A stretch of 64,000 nt of DNA from JAFALK01 sp042701975 (GTDB lineage Bacteria; Pseudomonadota; Gammaproteobacteria; Burkholderiales; Burkholderiaceae_C), in assembly GCA_042701975.1 (NCBI GenBank), contig CP170561.1, positions 434,001-498,000 of the forward strand, written 5' to 3'. The notes below the pieces were generated by a model that searched no databases, was not told the origin of the DNA, and was given only the letters and a program-made list of their open reading frames with translations. This document shows positions 8,417 through 22,303 of the stretch, in pieces (within the stretch, counting starts at the first letter, position 1; each line of letters starts with the position of its first letter). The translations under genes and the position numbers were made by a program.

Positions 8417-9826
8417 TCACTTCACGGTGAATTCGCCGTAGTCTTTCAGTTGGTCCAGGACCTTGCGGTCGCCGACCACCACGATGGACTGGCTCTCGGG
8501 CGAGAAGAACTTCTTGCCGGCTTCACGCACCTGCTCGGGCGTGACCTTCTGAATCAGCGGCACGTAGTTGCCCAGGAACTCGCTCGGCAGGCCCACCAGC
8601 CAGTTGCCGGCCAGCGTGCGTGCCACGGCGCCCTGCAGCTGGTTGCTGATCAGGTAGCCACCGGCCACGTAGCGCTTGTTCATGGCCAGCTCTTCCTCGC
8701 CGACCAGTTCCTCACCCAGCTTCTTGTACTCGCCGAAGAACTCCTTGAGCGAGGCGCCGGTCACGTCGTTGCGCACATCGGCGCCGCCGGTGATCGCACC
8801 GCCGGCACGGAAGGACTGGGCACCGGCCGAGGCACCGTAGGTGTAGCCCTTCTCCTCGCGCAGGTTGATGTTCACGCGGCTGGAGAAGCCGCCGCCGATG
8901 ATCGTGCTGGCCAGGCGCAGCGGCACCTGGTCGGCGGCCGAGGCCGCTTCGCCGGGGCGGCCCAGGCGCACGGTGGACTGCACGCTGTTCGGACGCTCCA
9001 GCAGCACATGCACGGCCGGCGCGCTGGCGCGCGTGGCCGGCACGTCAGCCGGTGCCGGGCCCGTGGCCTTCCAGTCGCCGAAGGCGGCCTCGGCCAGCTT
9101 GATGGCCTCGGCGGGCGCGATGCGGCCGGAGATGACGAGCAGGCTGCGTTCGGGGCGGAAGCGGCCGGCGTGCGCCTGGCGCAGGGCCTCGGGCGTGACG
9201 GCGTTGATCGCCTCGGCCGTCGGCTGCGTGCGGCCATACGGATGGTCGCCGTAGACGGCAGCGTTGAGCGCACGCGTGGCGCGGAAGGCCGGGCGCGCTT
9301 CGCTGGCCTTCAGGCTTTGCAGCGCGTTGGCCTTGGCCAGCGCCACCTCGCCGTCGGCGAAGGCCGGCGTGCGGGCGATCTCGGCCATGAGGTTCATCAT
9401 CGGAGCGGCGTTCGAGGCCAGGGCATTGGCGACGACAGTGATGCCGTCATTGCCGCTCGAGGCAGCGACGCTGCCACCCAGGCCTTGAGCAGCTTCAGCG
9501 ATGGCGCGCGAATCGCGCTTGCCCGTGCCCTCGTTCAGCAAGCCGGCCAGCAGGCTGGCAAAGCCCGACTGCTCAGCACCGTCGGCCGTGAAGCCGGCAC
9601 CACGCACCGCCAACACATAGTCCACCCGCGGCATGCCCTGGCGCGGCACGACCCAGATCTCCAGGCCGTTGGACAGCGTCTTCTTGGTGATCTGCGGCAC
9701 GGGCAGCGCCTTGTCCTTGGCGAAGGGCGGCAGCTCGGCCGGCAGCTTGGCGCTGGCCGCGGCAAAAGCGGAACCACTGACGAGCACGGCAGCGGCGAGG
9801 AGGCTCAGTTGGAATTGCTTCTTCAT
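8417..9826 (-). CDS. M16-family peptidase homologue without zinc motif (partner subunit)
   Basis: This 469-residue protein has a signal peptide (MKKQFQLSLLAAAVLVSG...AFA) and the two-lobed M16 fold (LSNGLEIWVVPRQGMPRVD near the start, the RPERSLLVISGRI..AE segment and GYTYGASAGAQSFR late). At the place of the zinc motif HxxEH it reads SLLAGLLNEG, so it cannot bind the catalytic zinc. It would be the non-catalytic half of a heterodimeric M16B protease, as in mitochondrial processing peptidase. The ATG at 9826 has a strong TGAGGAGA site; longer in-frame starts would run into the gene before it. It lies 11 bases after the catalytic partner gene, and the two are surely one operon. Confidence 0.88.
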   Translation of the reverse strand: MKKQFQLSLLAAAVLVSGSAFAAASAKLPAELPPFAKDKALPVPQITKKTLSNGLEIWVVPRQGMPRVDYVLAVRGAGFTADGAEQSGFASLLAGLLNEGTGKRDSRAIAEAAQGLGGSVAASSGNDGITVVANALASNAAPMMNLMAEIARTPAFADGEVALAKANALQSLKASEARPAFRATRALNAAVYGDHPYGRTQPTAEAINAVTPEALRQAHAGRFRPERSLLVISGRIAPAEAIKLAEAAFGDWKATGPAPADVPATRASAPAVHVLLERPNSVQSTVRLGRPGEAASAADQVPLRLASTIIGGGFSSRVNINLREEKGYTYGASAGAQSFRAGGAITGGADVRNDVTGASLKEFFGEYKKLGEELVGEEELAMNKRYVAGGYLISNQLQGAVARTLAGNWLVGLPSEFLGNYVPLIQKVTPEQVREAGKKFFSPESQSIVVVGDRKVLDQLKDYGEFTVK

Positions 9827-9837
9827 GGGTGTTCTCC

Positions 9838-11241
9838 TCACTTGCTGGCGCCGGAGGCAGCGGGCGCTGCGGCGGGGGGTGCAAGAGCAGGCTTGGGCGC
9901 CGGCTTGCGGTCGATGGTCGTGCGGTTCTCGCGGGTCAGGTAGGTCTGCGCCACGCGCTGCACGTCGGCCGAGGTCACGGCCTCGATCCAGCCGGGGATC
10001 TTGTTGACCACGTGGGCGTCGCCCCACAGCGTCTGAAACTTGGCCAGGCGGTCGGCGCGGCTGAGGAACATCTCCATGTCGTTGTAGTAGCTCGCGATCA
10101 GCGAGGTCTTGACGCGCTTGAGCGTGGCGGCGTCCACGCCGTTCTTGGCGATCTTGGCGATCTCCTCGTCCACGGCGGTCAGCAGCGCATCGACGTTGCT
10201 GGTCGGCTTGTAGAGCGCGTAGAAGACGTAGAGCGTCGGGCCGTCGAAAGTCCAGGGATCGGTCAGGCCGTAGAGCTCGTCCACGTTGATGGCGATTTCG
10301 CGGCCCTTGACCAGGCCTTGATACAGCACCGAGGCGTCACCGCCGGCCAGCAGGTTGCCGAGCACGGCCATCGGAGCCTGGTCCTTGCTGCCGCGGGCGG
10401 GCATCTTCCAGGCGATGGCGGCAGCCGGCACCTGGGCGAGTTGATCCTGCTGCTCGAAGCGGCGCTCAGCCTTGTTCAGGCCCTCGGTGTAGTCCGTGCC
10501 CTTGGGCACGGCGCGGGCGGGGATCTTGCCGAAGTACTTCTCGGCCAGGGCAAAGCCTTGTGCGGGCGTCAGGTCGCCGGTGATGGACAGCACGGCGTTG
10601 TTGGGGCCGTAGTAGTCGCGGTGAAAGGCGCGCACGTCATCGAGGCTGGCGTTCTCCAGGTCCTGGAAGCTGCCGTAGCCGTCGTGGTTGTTCTCCCACT
10701 TGTCGAAGGCTTTCTGGCCGATATCGATCCACATGAAGCCGCCGTAGGGGCTGTTCTTCACGTTGACGCGGATCTCTTCCTTGACCACGTCCTGCTGGTT
10801 CTTCAGCGTCTCGGGGTTGAAGTCCAGCGTCTTCATGCGGTCGGCCTCGAGCCAGAGGATGGACTCCAGCGACGACACCGGTGCGGTCTCGATGTAGTTG
10901 GTGAAATCGGCGCGGGTGGAGCCGTTGTTGCGGCCGCCGCCGCTGGTGATGACCTTGTCGAACACGCCCTTGGGCGCCACCGGCGTGCCCTGGAACATCA
11001 GGTGCTCGAACAGGTGGGCGAAGCCCGTGCGGTTTTTGGGCTCCAGGCGCATGCCCACGTGATAGACGACCGAGACGCCGACGATGGGCGCGCTGTGGTC
11101 CTCGGACACCACGACCGTGAGGCCGTTGGAGAGCTTCTTGGTGGCAACGGGCACGGTCCACTGGTCCGGGCTGGCGGCAAATGCCGCCGCCGACAGGGAC
11201 AGGGCCGCCGTCGCGATGCTGAACTTGGCTGCAAATCGCAT
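9838..11241 (-). CDS. M16-family zinc metallopeptidase (catalytic subunit)
   Basis: The 467-residue protein has a signal peptide (MRFAAKFSIATAALSLSAAAFA) and the M16 zinc site HLFEH at about residues 76-80, with the distal Glu expected in the NQQDVVKEEIR segment. This is the processing-peptidase-like (pitrilysin) family, here exported to the periplasm, where it would degrade peptides. The downstream gene encodes a similar protein lacking HxxEH, which fits a heterodimer of one active and one inactive subunit. I chose the ATG at 11241 because it begins the signal peptide. A terminator of the preceding cold-shock gene lies just upstream. Confidence 0.92.
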   Translation of the reverse strand: MRFAAKFSIATAALSLSAAAFAASPDQWTVPVATKKLSNGLTVVVSEDHSAPIVGVSVVYHVGMRLEPKNRTGFAHLFEHLMFQGTPVAPKGVFDKVITSGGGRNNGSTRADFTNYIETAPVSSLESILWLEADRMKTLDFNPETLKNQQDVVKEEIRVNVKNSPYGGFMWIDIGQKAFDKWENNHDGYGSFQDLENASLDDVRAFHRDYYGPNNAVLSITGDLTPAQGFALAEKYFGKIPARAVPKGTDYTEGLNKAERRFEQQDQLAQVPAAAIAWKMPARGSKDQAPMAVLGNLLAGGDASVLYQGLVKGREIAINVDELYGLTDPWTFDGPTLYVFYALYKPTSNVDALLTAVDEEIAKIAKNGVDAATLKRVKTSLIASYYNDMEMFLSRADRLAKFQTLWGDAHVVNKIPGWIEAVTSADVQRVAQTYLTRENRTTIDRKPAPKPALAPPAAAPAASGASK

Positions 11242-11356
11242 GGAGGGCTTCCTGACGGAAATCGGGGAGCCCGCATCCTGCCATCGCCAATGCCCTGCGT
11301 CCAAGTGACTTTCGTCAGTGGATGCCCGAAGCCCCCGGTGCGGAGGAGCAGCCAAG

Positions 11357-11378
11357 AAAAACGGCCCTGAGAGGGCCG
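11357..11378 (-). terminator. Intrinsic terminator of the cold-shock-domain gene
   Basis: Read on the minus strand, CGGCCC TCTCA GGGCCG is followed directly by TTTTTC (the A-run at 11357-11361 on the plus strand). It lies 51 bases after the stop of the cold-shock-domain gene and separates it from the M16 pair. Confidence 0.85.
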
Positions 11379-11428
11379 CCAAGGGGAGGGTTCAGGAGTT
11401 TCGGGAGGATTCGCTCGACGGCCGGCTG

Positions 11429-11866
11429 TCAGCGCGCGGGGGTCGCGGCGCCGGCATAGCGCTGCTGGTTGGGCTCGGTGCCGACCTTGGCGAACTGCAT
11501 CCAGCCCAGCGCCGCCACGGCCAGCGCAAAACCAACGGCGGCAAGGGCGATGCGACGGCGGCGTTCCTCGCGGCGGCGGCGCATGGCCAGGGCACCGCCA
11601 CTGGGCGACAGCACGCGCTTGACCTCTTCGTCGCTGCCGGCACGCTTCTTGAGCCGGTTGATGCGGGCGGCGCGCTTGCGGCCCTCACCATCAGAAACAA
11701 TTTCGAAGCTCACCAGCTCGTTCACGGCCGGCGGAGCGCCATCGCGCGGGAAGGCGGAGACATGGACGAACAGCTCCTGGCCACCCTGGCGGGGCACGAT
11801 GGCACCAAAGCCCCGCTCCCCGTTCCACATGACCAGTTGCCCCTCGAATCGCTGTGCATCGCTCAT
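11429..11866 (-). CDS. Cold-shock-domain protein with C-terminal membrane helix
   Basis: The protein has 145 residues. Residues 1-70 form a cold-shock domain: RFEGQLVMWNGERGFGAIVP keeps the RNP1 core (K/N-G-x-GFG-I) and QELFVHVSAF keeps RNP2. A basic linker (KKRAG, RRRREERRRR) follows, and then one hydrophobic helix (about 118-138, IALAAVGFALAVAALGWMQF). The domain binds single-stranded RNA or DNA, and the helix would tie it to the inner membrane. In related bacteria a cold-shock domain is fused to a DUF1294 membrane domain; here only one short helix remains. A GAGGGGAAG ribosome site precedes the ATG. Confidence 0.85.
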   Translation of the reverse strand: MSDAQRFEGQLVMWNGERGFGAIVPRQGGQELFVHVSAFPRDGAPPAVNELVSFEIVSDGEGRKRAARINRLKKRAGSDEEVKRVLSPSGGALAMRRRREERRRRIALAAVGFALAVAALGWMQFAKVGTEPNQQRYAGAATPAR

Positions 11867-11960
11867 CGCACTTCCCCTCAAAAATCGCACTGGGGTCAGT
11901 TTGACGCGCTGCCGCAAATGGGGTGAAACAGCTTGTAATGCGATGTAGCGGGGATTCCGG

Positions 11961-12704
11961 TCAGCGCTGGAGCGTGTAGCTGGTCTTGGAGTTGCCCTTC
12001 TGCCCGCCGCCCGAGCCGGCTTGCTGCTGCTCCAGGGCCGTGGCCACCAGGCGATCTCCCCAGCGGGCATAGACGGTCTTGGTCGAGTTCTGCATCTCGA
12101 AGCTGAAGACCACCATGGCGCGCCCCTTGATCTTGAGCTGGGTCTGGGATTCGAGCGGTGTGCCATCGGCTGCAATCCAGACCTGCAAGCTGCCGTTCGA
12201 CTCCTTGATGTAGCCCTTGGGATCGGGAGGCGCCACGAGATCGAAGCTCAGCAGCCGCGCGGGCTGCCCGTTCCAGCTCGTCGCACTCTCTTGCTTGAAG
12301 GTCGCGTTCGCCAGCCGGCCCGTCAACGCGTCAGCCGCCGAAGTCATCGTCCGGACGTCGCGCGCGCCGAGGTTGCGCAGCACGCTCCCCGTGGGCGCAG
12401 GCGCCTTGGGATCGCGCTCGCGGGCACGGTCTTCCGCCCGCAGTTTCTCCAGCAACTCGACCCCGTACAGCAGGCGCAATCCTTGTGCATCGTCCTCGAC
12501 CGTGAGGCTGGCGCCCCCCTGTTCCGACGTGGCCTCCTTGCCCTCGCCTTCCTGCGACTGCACCTGCACGCTGACGCGGGCCTTCACAGGCTGGTTCGAG
12601 ACAAGCTTCGACAGCGCAGCCTTCAGGTCCGCAAGGCCATCGGCCTGGGAGCTTGCGGCGGCGAACATCAGCACGAGCGCCAGCGGGATCGATCGAATCG
12701 GCAT
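11961..12704 (-). CDS. Exported protein of unknown function
   Basis: I do not recognise this 247-residue protein with confidence. It starts with a signal peptide (MPIRSIPLALVLMFAAASSQADG) and is then mostly soluble. An N-terminal region (LADLKAALSKLV...PVKARVSVQVQSQEGEG) is followed by a middle helix rich in Arg and Glu, and by a beta-rich second half (GSLQVWIAADGTPLESQTQLKIKGRAMVVFSFEMQ) that recalls outer-membrane lipoprotein-sorting-like folds. It ends in a low-complexity QQQAGSGGGQKG tail. The start is uncertain because no good ribosome site precedes the ATG at 12704; another in-frame ATG lies 12 codons upstream. It is divergent from the small gene at 12922. Confidence 0.65.
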   Translation of the reverse strand: MPIRSIPLALVLMFAAASSQADGLADLKAALSKLVSNQPVKARVSVQVQSQEGEGKEATSEQGGASLTVEDDAQGLRLLYGVELLEKLRAEDRARERDPKAPAPTGSVLRNLGARDVRTMTSAADALTGRLANATFKQESATSWNGQPARLLSFDLVAPPDPKGYIKESNGSLQVWIAADGTPLESQTQLKIKGRAMVVFSFEMQNSTKTVYARWGDRLVATALEQQQAGSGGGQKGNSKTSYTLQR

Positions 12705-12921
12705 GGAATCAGCAGGAGGAGTCTGTGAGGCTCGCATCATCGCCGCAGAGCGCCTTGAGATTCGCAATGTCCGCCTATCGCCCAATCCGTACCGCATTTC
12801 ATGACACAGCTCGACGCCCCCCTTGGGCAAGCCCCCTTGCTCGCGGTAGTCTGCGCTGACAGCCCACAGACCCGCTGTTGAAGCCGCGTTCCACGAATTC
12901 AAGGTCGACGGGAGTAACGAC

Positions 12922-13158
12922 ATGAACACGCTGTACGCCCCGCCAAGCGCGCCCTCTTGCACCAGCTCGTTGCGGGAGCTCGCCGAAGGCAGCATGAACG
13001 CCGCGCGCACCTGGACCACCGAGCCAGCCACGGCGTCCCGGTACGAAGCCGCACCCCTGTGGTCGGAGCTGCTGCGCTTCGGCCTGCACGGCGCGGCGCT
13101 GGGCATGGTCACCGGCCTGAGCATCGTGCTCTTCAACCGGCTGGCCGCGCTGCTGTAA
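12922..13158 (+). CDS. Small hypothetical membrane protein
   Basis: This 78-codon gene has a GGGAG ribosome site seven bases before its ATG. The first half is polar (MNTLYAPPSAPSCTSSLREL), and the second half carries one hydrophobic helix (about 52-76, LHGAALGMVTGLSIVLFNRL). I know no family for it. The ribosome site and the helix argue that it is real, but it could still be a chance reading frame. It lies 52 bases before the isochorismatase-like gene on the same strand. Confidence 0.5.
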   Translation: MNTLYAPPSAPSCTSSLRELAEGSMNAARTWTTEPATASRYEAAPLWSELLRFGLHGAALGMVTGLSIVLFNRLAALL

Positions 13159-13210
13159 CGCCGCGTCATCCCTGTAGCATCGGCGGCAGATCATCCAAGC
13201 CGCACGCCGC

Positions 13211-13792
13211 ATGCCAGCCCCCCAGAACACCCCCAGCAGCAAACGCTGCACTGCCCTCCTCGTCATCGACGTCCAGACCGCTCTGTGCGCCGGCACCTGG
13301 GCCGCTCACCGCGTGGACGAGGTGCTCGACCGGATCAACATCGCTTCCAGCCATGCGCGCGCCGCCGGTGCGCCCGTCGTGCTCATCCAGCATGAGGACG
13401 ACAGCCTGCTGCTGCACGGCTCGCCCGGCTGGTCGCTCGATGAGCGGCTGAAGGTGGCCGACGGCGACCTCCGCCTGCGCAAGACTGCCACCGACTCCTT
13501 CCACAAGACCGATCTGCACGAACGCCTGCAAGCCCTCGGCGTGACCGATCTCGTCATCTGCGGCCTGCAGAGCGACTTCTGCGTGGACACCACCACCCGC
13601 CGCGGCCTGGCCCTGGGCTATCCGATCCAGCTGCTGGAAGACGGCCATTCGACCGTGGGCAACAGCGTGCTGGAAGCCGAGCAGATCAGCGCCCACCATC
13701 AGCTGACGCTGTGCAACATCGAGAGCTTCGGCGTGCGCGCGCGATCGGTGCGCGCCGCCGATGCCGTGTTCGAAAGGAGCGCCACCCCATGA
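13211..13792 (+). CDS. Isochorismatase-like cysteine hydrolase
   Basis: The 193-residue protein has the cysteine-hydrolase fold. The catalytic Asp is in ALLVIDVQTAL, a Lys lies in LRKTATDSF, and the nucleophile Cys is in VICGLQSDFCVDTT, with the cis-peptide region just before it. Members hydrolyse isochorismate, nicotinamide, N-carbamoyl compounds or similar amides. The substrate is not evident here; the length fits the small YecD/YcaC-like hydrolases. The stop codon overlaps the start of the DUF1697 gene (ATGA), so the two are co-translated. Confidence 0.88.
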   Translation: MPAPQNTPSSKRCTALLVIDVQTALCAGTWAAHRVDEVLDRINIASSHARAAGAPVVLIQHEDDSLLLHGSPGWSLDERLKVADGDLRLRKTATDSFHKTDLHERLQALGVTDLVICGLQSDFCVDTTTRRGLALGYPIQLLEDGHSTVGNSVLEAEQISAHHQLTLCNIESFGVRARSVRAADAVFERSATP

Positions 13793-14303
13793 GCAAACGC
13801 TACATCGCCTTCCTGCGTGGCGTCAGCGCCATGAACTGCAAGATGCCCGAGCTCAAGGCCGCCTTCGAATCCGCAGGCTTCACCAATGTGCGCACGGTGC
13901 TGGGCAGCGGTAACGTGGTCTTCGATGCGCCGTCCGGCGATGACGCGGCGCTTGAGGCCCGGGCCGAAGCCGCCATGACGCGCGAGCTCGGCCGAAGCTT
14001 CTACACCATCGTTCGCAGCCGCGACGAGCTGGAAGCCCTGCTCGCCGCCGACCCCTACACCGAGCTGTCCATTCCCGAGGAAGCCAAGCGCGTCGTCAGC
14101 TTCTTCCGCCAACCGCCCGTGCCGCGCGTTGGCCTGCCGCTGGCGCGGGACCACGCCTCGGTCTTCCTCGTGCGCGGCCGCGAGGCCTACACCGCCTATG
14201 TGCCGCTGGCCAACGATCCGGTCTTCATGGGCCTGATCGAAAAGGTCTTCGGCAAGGACGTGACGACGCGGACATTGGCCACCGTGGCCAAGTGCGCGAA
14301 GGC

Positions 14304-14307
<4 letters not shown>
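13789..14307 (+). CDS. DUF1697 family protein
   Basis: This 172-residue protein begins MSKRYIAFLRGVSAMNCKMPELKAAF. It has the family pattern of an N-terminal RGV..MNCKM and the GSGNVVFD motif, followed by LEAR.EAAMTRELG and a C-terminal FGKDVTTRTLATVAK. DUF1697 has no known function. The start overlaps the stop of the hydrolase gene by four bases (ATGA) and has an AAAGGAG site. Its own stop interlocks with the stop of the convergent uvrA gene in CTAG (14304-14307). Confidence 0.88.
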
Positions 14308-19964
<5,657 letters not shown>

Positions 19965-20008
19965 TGGTGCTCTTTGGAGACAGGGGATCGACGATTCTAG
20001 GGATCCCC

Positions 20009-20036
20009 CTGACAGCTGCTGGCAGTAGGTTACGAT
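20009..20036 (+). promoter_or_regulatory. Possible sigma-70 promoter of the receiver gene
   Basis: CTGACA (20009-20014, five of six bases of the -35 consensus) and TACGAT (20031-20036, four of six of the -10) are 16 bases apart. This points to a transcript starting near 20043, 74 bases before the receiver ATG. It is a pattern call only. Confidence 0.35.
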
Positions 20037-20116
20037 CAGCCCCAAGCCCCGAACGGGGCATACAAACAATGAGAATGGGCCGATAGCATCGCGCGCCGTC
20101 GTCCCCGGGAGAGATC

Positions 20117-20626
20117 ATGGGAATCAAGATTTTTCGGATCGAGGGGGAGCCCATCCGGCCGTTTCTGGCCAGCGCCAGCCCCGAAGACGACGATTCTCAG
20201 AACTCCACCTTCGGCGCCACCCCGCAGCGCCGCGAAGGCCAGCCGGTCGTGCTGCTGGTCGAAGACAACCACATCAACCAGGTCGTCGCCATGGAATTCC
20301 TGGCGCTCATGGGCGTGCGGGCGCGACTGGCGAACGACGGCCTGGAGGCGCTCCAGGCTTGCGGACAGGAAGTGCCCGACCTCGTGCTGATGGACATCCA
20401 GATGCCCGGCATGGACGGCCTGGAATGCGCGCGCCGCCTGCGTGCGATGCAGGCGGCCGGCGAACTGCCGCGCTTCCCGATCCTGGCGCTGACCGCCCAT
20501 GCGCTTGAAAGTGACGTGAGCGCGAGCATGGCGGCTGGCATGGACGAGCATCTGACGAAGCCGCTGGACTTCGCCTCGCTGCGCCGCCACCTCGGGCGCT
20601 GGCTCAATCTGCCCGAACAGAACTGA
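20117..20626 (+). CDS. Stand-alone response-regulator receiver protein
   Basis: The protein has 169 residues. The first 40 are polar and unlike known domains; residues 43-165 form a CheY-like receiver. The acidic pair is in LLVEDNHINQ, the phospho-accepting Asp in LVLMDIQMPGMDGLE, and the Thr and Lys in ALTAHA and LTKPLD. The sequence resembles receivers at the ends of hybrid kinases (EDN..NQ), so it may take phosphate from a hybrid kinase or Hpt protein encoded elsewhere. It has no output domain. Its neighbour, converging from the other side, is a chemoreceptor, which may hint at motility signalling. Confidence 0.9.
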   Translation: MGIKIFRIEGEPIRPFLASASPEDDDSQNSTFGATPQRREGQPVVLLVEDNHINQVVAMEFLALMGVRARLANDGLEALQACGQEVPDLVLMDIQMPGMDGLECARRLRAMQAAGELPRFPILALTAHALESDVSASMAAGMDEHLTKPLDFASLRRHLGRWLNLPEQN

Positions 20627-20654
20627 TCTGATCTGATCGGGCGGCTCGTTCCGC

Positions 20655-22193
20655 TCAGGTCTTGAACACCGCCACCATCTGATTCAGCGTCGCGGCCTGC
20701 TCGCGCAGCGAGGCCGCGGCCGCCGCCGTCTGCTCCACCAGCGCCGCGTTCTGTTGCGTCATGGTGTCCAGCTGCGTGACGGCCTGGTTGACCTGGCCGA
20801 TGCCGTCGGACTGCGCCACGCTGGCCGCGCTGATCTCGCCCACCGTGGTGGAGACGCGCTGCACGGCGGCAAGGATGTCACTCATCGACTGCCCGCCGCG
20901 CCCGACCTGGGCCGTGCCCTCGCCCACGCGCTCGACGGAATCCATGATCAGCGCCTTGATCTCGCGCGCCGCTTCCGCCGAACGCTGCGCCAACGTGCGC
21001 ACCTCGCCGGCCACGACGGCAAAGCCGCGGCCCTGCTCACCCGCACGCGCCGCTTCCACGGCAGCGTTGAGCGCCAGGATGTTGGTCTGGAAGGCCACGC
21101 CGTCGATGACGGCGATGATGTCCGCGATCTTGCGGCTGGCGCTGGAGATGCCGTCCATCGTCGTGATCACCTGCTCCATCACGCCCGCGCCCTGCCGTGC
21201 CTGGCCAGCCGCGGTGTCGGCCAGCTCGTGGGTCTGACGGGCGGCCTGAGCGGAGTGCTGCACGCGTTCGGTCAGCGCCTGCATGGAGGCTGCCGTTTGC
21301 TGCAGATTGGCCGCCGTCTGCTCGGTACGGGCCGACAGGTCCTGGCTGCCCGTGGCCACTTCGGAAGAAGCAACGCCGATGGATTCGGTGGCGTCGCGGA
21401 TGCCCTTGACCAGCTCCATCAGCCGCTGCTGCATGGCAGCCACTTCGCTCATCACCTCGCCGATCTCGTCGCGCGGGCCGGCGTCCACCTGGCTGCGCAG
21501 ATCGCCATCGGCCACGGCGTGCATCACTTCGCGCACGATGCCCAGGCGCGAGCGCAGGCGCCGCACAAAGACCTCCACCGCCGCCACGACCCCCAAGCCG
21601 ACGAGGATCACCAGCACCAGAGTCACGGTCGCATCCTTGCGCACCACGGCGGCCACGTCGTCCACGTACACGCCCGAGCCGATCACCCAGCCCCAGGGCT
21701 CGAAGCCCTGCACATAGGAGCGCTTGGGCACGGGGTCGGTGGCGCCGGGCTTGGGCCAGAGGTAGTCCACATAGCCGGCCTTGGCCGCCTTGACGGTCTG
21801 CACCATCTCCATGAACAGCGCCTTGCCGGTCGGGTCCTTGTTGCCGCTGAGGTCCTTGCCGTTGAGCTCGGGCTTGATCGGGTGCATGACCATGCGCGGG
21901 CCCATGTCGTTGATCCACAGGTACTCGCCGCCGGAGTAGCGGATCTTGCCGATCTCGGTGGCCGCTGCTGCCTTGGCATCGGCCTCCGACATGCCGCCGC
22001 CGCGGGACTTGTCGTAGTAGCCCTTGGCGATGGTCTCGGCGGCCTTCACCTGGTCAACGGTGTTGAGCATCTTCACCGCCATCAGGCTGCTCGAGGAGCG
22101 CGAGCTCAGCAGCGCGATCAGCAGCACGAAGCCCAGCAGGATCGCCGCGACGGCGATGCGCAGCCGGGCGGCCAGGGTCCAGGTCTTGTTCAT
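20655..22193 (-). CDS. Methyl-accepting chemotaxis protein with single-Cache sensor
   Basis: This 512-residue chemoreceptor has TM1 (about 10-30) and a periplasmic sCache domain (AETIAKGYYD...IRYSGGEYLWINDMGPRMVMHPIKP...YVQGFEPWGWVIGSGVYVDD). TM2 follows near 190-210, then HAMP and a signalling domain with the conserved hairpin (VAFQTNILALNAAVEAARAG). The sCache_2 fold often binds small carboxylates or similar ligands. No CheR-binding tail is seen. A GGAGGAGA ribosome site supports the ATG at 22193. It is divergent from the acyl-CoA-ligase gene and convergent with the receiver gene. Confidence 0.93.
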   Translation of the reverse strand: MNKTWTLAARLRIAVAAILLGFVLLIALLSSRSSSSLMAVKMLNTVDQVKAAETIAKGYYDKSRGGGMSEADAKAAAATEIGKIRYSGGEYLWINDMGPRMVMHPIKPELNGKDLSGNKDPTGKALFMEMVQTVKAAKAGYVDYLWPKPGATDPVPKRSYVQGFEPWGWVIGSGVYVDDVAAVVRKDATVTLVLVILVGLGVVAAVEVFVRRLRSRLGIVREVMHAVADGDLRSQVDAGPRDEIGEVMSEVAAMQQRLMELVKGIRDATESIGVASSEVATGSQDLSARTEQTAANLQQTAASMQALTERVQHSAQAARQTHELADTAAGQARQGAGVMEQVITTMDGISSASRKIADIIAVIDGVAFQTNILALNAAVEAARAGEQGRGFAVVAGEVRTLAQRSAEAAREIKALIMDSVERVGEGTAQVGRGGQSMSDILAAVQRVSTTVGEISAASVAQSDGIGQVNQAVTQLDTMTQQNAALVEQTAAAAASLREQAATLNQMVAVFKT

Positions 22194-22303
22194 GCCGCGT
22201 CTCCTCCGGGGTTTCAGCCCATGTTTCTTTGTGTTGCTGATTCTTGATCCGATCGGCTGAATCCCCAAGCCGGAGTGTTGTTGGGCGAGGCCACAATGCG
22301 GCC

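Noticed and set aside
20009..20026. A CTG...CAG pattern resembling a LexA (SOS) box before the tandem uvrA
   Set aside because: The spacing between CTG and CAG is 11 instead of 10 bases and the arms lack the usual TATATA-like centre.
20079..20086. GCCGATAG, nearly the -10 of sigma-28 (motility) promoters, before the receiver gene
   Set aside because: No TAAA-like -35 lies at the right distance, so a chance match is more likely.
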